DNA of 64,000 nucleotides, taken from positions 145,643,501 through 145,707,500 of the forward strand of contig JASDFA010000018.1 in NCBI GenBank assembly GCA_035772735.1. Direction: 5' to 3'. The notes under the pieces are model-generated. The model was not told the origin of the DNA. It ran no database searches and saw only the letters and a list, made by a program, of their open reading frames with translations. This document shows positions 57,287-64,000 of this stretch, one piece after another (within the stretch, counting starts at the first letter, position 1; the number at the start of each line of letters is the position of its first letter). The position numbers and the translations under genes were made by a program. This DNA is from Datura wrightii (taxonomy: Eukaryota; Streptophyta; Magnoliopsida; Solanales; Solanaceae).

Positions 57287-57798
57287 TGTATGTATATATA
57301 GAATTTTAGCAGAAAACTAATCAACAACTAATATGGCTATGAGTACTACGACGATAAGAAACAAGTTGTATCGATTATACGATGAAGGAAACTTGTCAAA
57401 GAAAGTTAGAATTAACATACCTCGTAAGAAATTTCTGATAGCTCAATTATTATTCAATAAAACTCTTTAATACTCTACTGAAACACATAATCACAACCAT
57501 CTTACAACTCAACAACCATCTAAAGAAATCCACAACAGAACAAACAGAAGAAGTTTTCAACGTTAGTAGCCATTCTTCAACAATAGTGTATGACTTCAAT
57601 TTAATGAGGGATAAAGGTGTATGAACCCTTACCTTACACCTAAGAGGTGTTTCCATGAAGATGCCTCAATAATCCACAGACTTCTCCCTCCAACTATCAA
57701 AATAAAACACTAAAATCAATGGGAAAATTGTGTGTACCACGATTTTTACGCTCTTCCTAACTTGTATCTTGGTTGGATTGAATTAACTTGAAGATTTT
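56590..57798 (+). repeat. 1.2-kb repeat, inverted partner of 29756-30935
   Basis: Collinear in opposite orientation with 30935-29756 across its length, including a long (TA)n run at 57237-57283 where the partner has a shorter one. It ends where the LTR of element G begins. Confidence 0.7.
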
Positions 57799-59375
57799 TG
57801 ATGAGTTGGTAATTTACCAACTCATTAGGCTCTTAAGCTTGAGTTTTTGCTTAGTTTTTGAGTTGATTATATGAATTTTATGCTCTTTTTGCTTTTGTTG
57901 TGTGCAGATGCCTAAATGTATAGAAAGAGAAAAAATGGAGCAAAAAGAAGGAAGTGAGAACAAATCAGCGATCCACTAATAAAAATCGATGAAATGCCAG
58001 CCAAAGGCCACTTATCACTGCCCTTAAGGAAAAATTTCGCCAACTAATCACGAGTTGCCAACGGCGACTCACCGGTCCATTCACCGAAAGACACCTAATT
58101 TTTTGGAAAGAAGCATAAAGATCCAGCAGTTCACGAATTGGGATCGGCTAAACGTGGGATGAATCGCCGATGCTCACTGGAGTTGAGTGATGGCTCAGAT
58201 AAGACACCCGGTGGTTTACACATTTGAATCAGTGAATCGTCGGTGCCTTCACCAATTCCAGAACAATGCTCAGGGGTAAAATTGTTCATCACGGAAAAAG
58301 AGATAGAAGATACCCTATTTTCCTGGATATAAGTACCAGATAAAGTACTATGTACTGGCAGATAGAGAGAGAGAGAAAGAGGAGCATATCACATCATTGT
58401 TTCCTTTCTTAGCTTTAGAACATTCTCTTAGCAGAGATAAGGAGATTTTGATTGGTAAACTTGGAAAAAGTACTCTTCTCTACTTCTTTTTAATAGTAAG
58501 TTACAGCCATTGTTGGAGACTATTTGTGAATTTGATTTTACTACTCTTGTTATTAAATTCAATGAACTTATTGATGAATGTGCTTTTGAATTTCCTAATC
58601 ATGAGTAGCTAAATTATTAACTAGAGGTGTGTGATGATAAATACTTAATTAGAGTGGGTATTGCTAGAGTCATCTTCATATTGTTTAAATAAGTGTAAAT
58701 CTATTAGATTCTCTTCAATCTATAAAGAAAGATCCATTGATTATGATATGAGTCTATTTATTCTTGCTTGATTGTTGCTTATAAAAGAATAATTAAGTAT
58801 TGGAAGAGAATTTAATAGTGGGTATGCATGAGAGATTGTAAAATTGGGCTAGAAATAGCTAAAATTGCAGTCTCATTCCTCATTAGTAGCTAATACCTAG
58901 AAATCAGTATAGCTGCTAATCCAAATTTAATCGGGTTGAGCTCCATAGTGACTAGAGGTTTGACAAAACTCTACTAAGAGATAGTTAAAAGGCTAAAAAT
59001 ATGTAATTATCCACTTCCCAAGATTATTTACACTAATTGAACTTATAAGATGGCCTAGCATGTCCCAATCTAGTTAGTATATCATCTGCACCACACCTCT
59101 AGTCTTTCACACTCTTGTTGACAACCTTGCTGACCTTGATATTTTATTCCACCAAATTACCAAATACAATTCACTACAAATTCCAATCCCCCCAAATTTA
59201 TTTGTTTTTATGTTAACTCTACGTGGTGCAAGCTAACTTCAATTTCTCAACCGCCACTTGTAACGATCATTCACTAGTCCTTGTGGGATTCGACCCCGAT
59301 ACCGGTCAGGTTACTTGTTTTGATACTTTAGCCATGTATATTCTTTGCATGAAGGATATATTTTGAACGTTATCA
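57799..59375 (+). mobile_element. 5' LTR of non-autonomous element G
   Basis: TGATGAGTTGGTAATT start, ATCA end, 1,577 bp, followed by a tRNA-Asp-type PBS. Near the start GAGTTGGTAATTTACCAACTC is an imperfect palindrome. U3 word array (GGCGACTCACCGG, GAATCGCCGATGC, GAATCGTCGGTG) at 57960-58270; weak TATAAG at 58328. No 3' LTR is inside the window. Confidence 0.75.
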
Positions 59376-59379
59376 AAAA

Positions 59380-59397
59380 TGGCGTCATTGCCTGGGA
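59380..59397 (+). promoter_or_regulatory. Primer binding site of element G, tRNA-Asp type
   Basis: TGGCGTCATTGCCTGGGA, four bases after the LTR end. Three differences from the canonical TGGCGCCGTTGCCGGGGA, all C-to-T or G-to-A. Confidence 0.8.
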
Positions 59398-59542
59398 CTA
59401 GCACTTGATATTCTTGTGTTGATTGTTAAGTTGAAATAGTTTTGCATCGTAGCTACTTGACGTGAGTTTGCTGTGTTTGTTAGGATCTTACAACCACATG
59501 AGTCATCACTCCTAAGCAGGAGATAGCTCAGTGGAAGGTAAC

Positions 59543-60593
59543 ATGGAGCACAACGAGGATAATTCGATGATGCCAGAAGTTGCGGGAGCCATTCACCTAC
59601 CACCTATGATAAGGAATGCGGTATTTCATGTCACAAGCACCATGTTGCATTTGTTTCAAATGAAGGGACTCTTTGGCGGTAAACCAAGTGAGGACGCACA
59701 TCGGCATTTGAGAAACTTCTTGGAGATATGTCAGCCCTTCAATATTACAAATATTAGTCAAGAGTCAATCAGGTTGAGACTCTTTCCTATCTCACTGACA
59801 GAGGAGGCAACAATGTGGTTGGAGGAACTCCCTCTGGGTTGTATTACATCTTGGAAAGAGTTAACCAAGGCTTTTTTGGATCATTTTTTCCCTCCATATA
59901 AGATTCTGCAGCTGAGGGACGACATCATAAATTTCAGGAAAGAATTGGGAGAGCCTTTTCATGGGGCATGGCTAAGGTTCAAAAAGAAAGTTCCTCTTTG
60001 TCCAATTCATGGACTGCCGGATGGAGTGCTTCTCCAAAACTTCTATAGAGCCCTTGATTCCATCAATAAGTCTGTGGCCAACAATCTAGCTGGAGGTTCT
60101 ATTATGGATCAAACATATGGATTGGCCAAAGCCCTTCTAGACAAAATGACAAGGACCAATAGGGCTTGATACACGCGAGAGACAAATGTGTCTACACATG
60201 AGATCAACTCAAGTTCATTGTTAGATGAATTACGAAAAAGAGATGAAGAGCGGGATGAGAAACTTGCCAAGATGATCACACAGCTGGAATTGATGACAAA
60301 ACACGTAATGGGGGCAGGGCCCAAGGTGGTAAATGTTGTGGGTATGCAAGGTCCCTTGCAATATGATGGAGAATCTTCACCACTGAGATATGAGGAAGAA
60401 TGTCAATACATGGGAAACCAAATGGGAGGTCAAAGAAAATCAAGGCTAGAGAAATCATGATCCATAAGGGTGGCTCGAAAGAAATGAAAGATGGGTTAAT
60501 AGGGAGAAAAATCAAAAGGGTAATTGCTATCACTGGAGTTCGAACCGGTATGTTCCCCCTCCAAAAGTTGGAAATTCCCACAGTCAGCCAGGT
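59543..60593 (+). pseudogene. gag: Element G Gag (capsid and nucleocapsid)
   Basis: Likely start M-E-H-N-E-D at 59543 (an in-frame ATG is 12 bases upstream). The Retrotrans_gag core is well kept: H-R-H-L-R-N-F-L-E-I-C, S-I-R-L-R-L-F-P-I-S-L, A-T-M-W-L-E-E-L-P, K-A-F-L-D-H-F-F-P and L-R-D-D-I-I-N-F. One stop (60167-60169) and a frameshift near 60430 interrupt; the zinc-knuckle region around 60500 is degraded. It assembles particles in autonomous relatives. Of all gags in the window this is the least damaged. Confidence 0.85.
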
Positions 60594-61295
60594 GTGAGTG
60601 ACGCGGGTAGTTCAAAAATTAAAGAAATGCTATCAAGAGTCCTAAAGAAAGTGGAATCAATCGAGAGGGGGATCAAAGAGTTGAGAGGGGAGGTGTCTAA
60701 CCTTGCCCAAATAGTGAGCTCACATTCAGCCTCCATCAAGCATTTTGAGGCCCAAATAAATCACTTGTCAGCTCAAGTGAACCCCCGGATGAAGGGAATG
60801 CTTCCTAGTGACACAATGCCTAATCCAAAGCAAGATAATCAATGCATGGATATTGTCACTAGGAGTGGCAAGGTGATTGGAGATGCACCAGTGAAGCCTA
60901 AAGAGGTTAATGACCCAAAATTGGATGAGGAAAATGAATTCGATGAGATGCCAAAGACTCCAAGGAGTGAGGAAAAGATTGAAGAGGAAGGAGAGGAGAA
61001 GGATGATGAAATCCTCTCACATGATGATAACAATGATGCAGGCATAAAGGCCTCAATTGATGACAAGGTTGAAGCAAGAGTCTCACCTCCTTATCTACAA
61101 TGGTTGGTCAAGAAAAAGAAGGATGACCAGTTTAGCAAATTCATTGACATACTTAGCAAGTTGTCCATCAATATACCGTTAGTGGATGCTCTTCTCCAAA
61201 TGCCAGGATATGCAAAGTTTATGAAAGAATTTTTGAAGAAGAAGAAGGTGGTTAATGCAGGTACTAGGAGAAAACGCACCATTGTAGTGCAATGA
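60594..61295 (+). pseudogene. Element G Gag-Pro linker (233 codons open)
   Basis: Continuation of the polyprotein between nucleocapsid and protease. Coiled-coil-like start (I-K-E-M-L-S-R-V-L-K-K-V-E-S-I), Q-I-N-H-L-S-A-Q-V-N, the Athila/Tat signature T-R-S-G-K near 60855, an acidic middle and F-S-K-F-I-D-I-L-S-K-L then G-Y-A-K-F-M-K-E-F-L near 61210-61230. The stop at 61293 comes from a frameshift; the protease goes on in another frame from 61292. Confidence 0.8.
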
Positions 61296-61831
61296 TGATG
61301 AGTAACCTTTCCCCCAAGTGGGAAAACCTGGGAGCTTTCACAATCCCCTGTACAATCAGGATATATGTATTTAAAAAAACTTTATGCAATCTTGGTTCCA
61401 ACATAAATTTAATGCCCCTGCTCATTTTCAAGAAGTTGGGACTCGGAAGCACAAAGCCTATGTCGATGAGGTTGCTCATGGCGGATAGGTCTATAAAAAA
61501 ATTGGTGGGGGTGTTAGAAGATGTGTTGGTAAGGGTGGATAAGTTCATCCTACCTATTGATTTTGTTATCCTTGATTGAGAAATGTATGTGGAGGCACCC
61601 ATTATTTTGGGAAGATCGTTGTTAGCTACGGGAAGAGCTGTGGTGGACGTGGAGCTTGGGAAGCTAAAATTCAGAATTGGAAGTCAGGAAGTTACCTTCA
61701 AGATGTGTCCACCAGCTAAAATGCCCCCTAAATGCAAGGTAATAGGAGTGTTTCAAAATGAGGAGGAGAACAAAGGACTGGAGATGAAAGAGACGGAGTT
61801 AGAGGATGCTCCATCGAAAAAGAAGTGTTGA
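61292..61831 (+). pseudogene. Element G aspartic protease
   Basis: Open pieces 61292-61579 and 61583-61831 are in one frame, split by one stop (61577-61579). C-N-L-G-S-N-I-N-L-M-P stands where the active-site D-x-G-A/S is expected; the catalytic Asp reads Asn. P-I-I-L-G-R-S-L-L-A-T-G-R-A-V-V-D-V-E follows. The protein ends at 61831 and the conserved motif starts nine bases later. No RT follows, as in element F. Confidence 0.83.
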
Positions 61832-61840
61832 ATGAGATCT

Positions 61841-61889
61841 ACGTCGTGCCATGACATTAACTAAGGCGCTTCTTGGGAGGCAACCCAAG
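61841..61889 (+). other. Conserved post-ORF motif, copy 4
   Basis: ACGTCGTGCCATGACATTAA, then CTAAG, then GCGCTTCTTGGGAGGCAACC and CAAG. Nine bases after the protease stop codon, the same placement as copies 1 and 3. Confidence 0.88.
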
Positions 61890-61989
61890 TGTTTAGTGGA
61901 TTGTTTTTATGTCTTTGTTGTTTCTGTTTTTTTGTAGGAGCTATGAAGTGAGGAACAAAGGAAGAAAAAAACCATAAGAGAGGAAAGGT

Positions 61990-62250
61990 GCTGAACCGGC
62001 GATTCGTCGATCTAGAAGCGCAAATTGCAGTTTCAAGATGAGTGCAAATAGAAGGATGGGGCTTGGATAAATAGACCGGTGGACCCATCAGCGAAACGCC
62101 AATGCAAAATCGTGGACCACCAGTGGGTTGCCAATGTGAGACAGAGCACCTGAAGCTTTGGCGCCTAAGTAGCGGGTCACCGGCGGATCGCCGATCCAAT
62201 TCGTGAATCACCAGTGGGTTGCCAACTGAGAAATAGAGAACTAGGCATAA
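61990..62250 (+). repeat. Array of GGCGATTCACCGG words between protease and T32
   Basis: Words such as GGCGATTCGTCGATC, GGTCACCGGCGGATCGCCGATC and GAATCACCAGTGGGTTGCC recur. The same words occur in this element's LTR (57960-58270) and again at 63170-63240. Confidence 0.75.
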
Positions 62251-62399
62251 ATACCTTGCAAAGAAAAGGTAAAGTGGCAGAATGCTGGTCTGTTTAGGCA
62301 GCCCGCTAATGTAGCGTCGGTCGAGGTGCAAATTTGTCTCAAAATGGAAATTAAGAGTGGACCCACCAAATCCCAAATACCAGCTGAGCCGCCCTATTC

Positions 62400-62670
62400 T
62401 GTAAATTTTTCCCTTAGTTCACCCTTTTCAATATTTTTTCATTCCCTTTTTGTCTTCCCACTACCCAACATTCCCACTTCCTCATATTTCCCTCTTTACC
62501 ACCTTTCCACTTTCCCACTTTTATGCCTTCCCACTTCCCACCAACACACCAACATATTAACTCTCCACCTTCCCCTCAACCTATCAATCTTCCACCTTTC
62601 ACCTATAAAACCCTCTCCCTCCTTTCACTAACACACTCACTACACTCACATTTTCTTTCTCTACTACACA
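62400..62670 (+). promoter_or_regulatory. Candidate internal promoter for the T32 gene
   Basis: A long pyrimidine-rich tract leads to TATAAAA at 62604-62610, then CCCTCTCCCTCCTTTCAC, a plant-type Y patch, and CA-rich start-site-like sequence. It is about 0.84 kb before the T32 start, downstream of the word array. The open frame 62326-62631 is an effect of the pyrimidine bias. Confidence 0.55.
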
Positions 62671-63447
62671 CCCCCTGAAGTGCCATTGTTGAGAGTTGTA
62701 TAGCTTTTCAAGCTCAAGTGTGTAAGCATTCCGATATTGTGGTAAAAGCCTTCTTGCCCTTGTCATGATTTTCTCAATGGTTCTTAATTCTGTTAGTCTT
62801 AATACTTTCCTTTCCTTTCCTATTAAATTTATGAATATGCTCTGTCTGTTGAAAGGAACGGGGAATATGTGTTCTATTTGTGTGAAATTTTTTTAAATGG
62901 GTGAAGTCTGAGTAACCCAATCGGAATGAAATGCAACGTTTTTTCCAATGATAGACTGGGTGATGCCATTCTTAAGGGAAAACCATCATGGAATTTTGTT
63001 TAAATGTAGTAGTGTTAATTCTATCATGTTGTGGGTTTTTGTTAATGGGCTTTGTTGATTTATTTAAATTCAATTTGGGGACGATGGGGTCCGGTGTTTC
63101 ACCAGTCGGGTTCGAAAAATTGTCGATGCAACGTCGGTCTAATCTTCAAAATTGATTCAAGACACTGAGTGGATCCCGCGTTACATCGGTGGTTCACAAA
63201 TCAGGACCGGCAACTCACCGCCCAATCGACGGTACACTTTTCAATTGCCTAGTTTTCTATTCTGCATCGACGAGCAAGCGGCGGCCTGCAAATTTCTTCT
63301 GCAATTCGTTGGTGCTTCACTGATGCTGGTGGTTCTTTATATGATGTTTTCTTATCCTTATTTCTCAGTTCACCCTTAGAATAGTTTTTGTTATGCCAGT
63401 TTACTTCTCGAATAACTTTCACTAACATCATCCTTGTAGAAAAACCA

Positions 63448-64000
63448 TGTCTTCATCCAGGAATACAGAAAGGGAAAGGCCCTCGCCTCATCTTCTAGCA
63501 AGGGCAAGGGCAAAGAAAAGGCTGCTCCACCGCGTGCCAACATCAAGGAAGCAATCATCTTTTGCGTCCCAAACATGCAAGAATATTATGTCATCTGTCA
63601 AGGTCGATCCATCATAGTGGAGAAGTGGTTTGATTTTGCGGGATTGAGCGGTGATCTTCCCAACATCACCGCCCAATTCACAGAACGACAATGGCATGCA
63701 TTTGCCAATCCTCTCCCGCCTTACTACCCCATCTTGGTGACATAATTCTATGTCTTATATCAGGCCCGACAAGATAGCATGCAGCACAGGGGCAAGGTCA
63801 ATGAATTTCCATGCCTACCATCAGTGATGTTAAGAAGGTTGGAAGTTGACATTACCCCAGCGCCCATTAACTCCTTGTTTTGGGAAGATGAAATTGAATC
63901 CGGTACAGAGTACATGGCCCGAGTTGCTGATATGAAGGATCAATTTGTTTGGTTATCCCAAATCATTACTGTTGACACTCCTCTTTAGGCCTCCATGGGT
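63448..64000 (+). pseudogene. T32 transposon-protein gene of element G, runs off window
   Basis: ATG at 63448 aligns with the start of the copy at 11223. A one-base frameshift near 63480 leads into S-S-K-G-K-G-K-E-K-A-A, then K-E-A-I-I-F-C-V-P-N-M-Q-E-Y-Y, V-E-K-W-F-D-F-A-G-L, H-R-G-K-V-N-E-F-P-C-L-P-S-V and W-E-D-E-I-E-S. Stops at 63743-63745 and 63986-63988. Same retroelement-borne family as 23019-24903. Its position after gag-protease, motif and a promoter-like segment suggests a second transcription unit of the element. Function unknown. Confidence 0.78.

Noticed and set aside
61861..62376. 171-codon minus-strand frame
   Set aside because: Runs antisense through the word array and motif; its beginning overlaps the conserved motif, and no family is recognisable.
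62326..62631. 101-codon Pro/Ser/Phe-rich frame
   Set aside because: Produced by the pyrimidine-rich promoter-like tract; no family match.

Overview
The window looks like plant nuclear DNA made almost entirely of transposable elements. The Ty3/gypsy Pol protein, the retrotransposon-borne 'putative plant transposon protein' genes and a solendovirus-like (tobacco vein clearing virus-type) endogenous pararetrovirus point to Solanaceae, probably Solanum or Capsicum; this is recognition by eye, not a database result. I see no convincing host gene, no rRNA or tRNA gene and no CRISPR array. Nearly all coding sequence is broken.

Layout. 1-1481: Athila-like LTR with tandem hairpin modules. 1530-7860: the 3' half of a chromovirus-type Ty3 element A (gag end, PR, RT, RNase H, IN, PPT, 3' LTR). 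7861-9096: the 3' end of a transposon-protein gene (called T32 here). 9097-14268: truncated LTRs and another T32 fragment. 14269-23018, minus strand: the 5' half of element A (gag start, PBS, 5' LTR); its LTR is split by a complete 5,967-bp non-autonomous Athila-like element (15964-21930) with target-site duplication GGTAT. 23019-29498, minus: T32 gene, hairpin-word array, conserved motif and protease remnant of a non-autonomous element F, invaded by a solo LTR and partly tandem-duplicated. 29693-29755: a 63-bp pararetrovirus scrap. 29756-31990: a repeat and Tat-type gag remnants. 32000-37440: two further non-autonomous LTR regions with a broken gag. 37440-39715: AT-rich, no genes. 39716-43738: LTR, PBS, gag and PR of Ty3 element C. 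43741-49682, minus: endogenous pararetrovirus. 49650-55540, minus: deleted Ty3 element D, with a solo LTR (52811-55504, TSD CATAC) inserted beside its primer binding site. 56590-57798: inverted partner of 29756-30935. 57799-64000, plus: non-autonomous element G (LTR, PBS, gag, PR, conserved motif, internal promoter, T32 gene running off the window).

Three themes stand out. (1) Elements F and G share one plan: gag/protease, then a conserved ~48-nt motif just after the stop codon, then a palindromic-word array and a separate T32 gene, with no reverse transcriptase or integrase seen. The same motif follows the ORF of the 5,967-bp element. (2) Several LTR families carry, just upstream of the TATA box, an array of family-specific palindromic words; two otherwise different families share an identical 11-18-11 hairpin module. 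(3) Element A inserted into the T32 gene of element F (TSD CTTAC); the two halves now lie in opposite orientation about 7-15 kb apart, which one inversion would explain.
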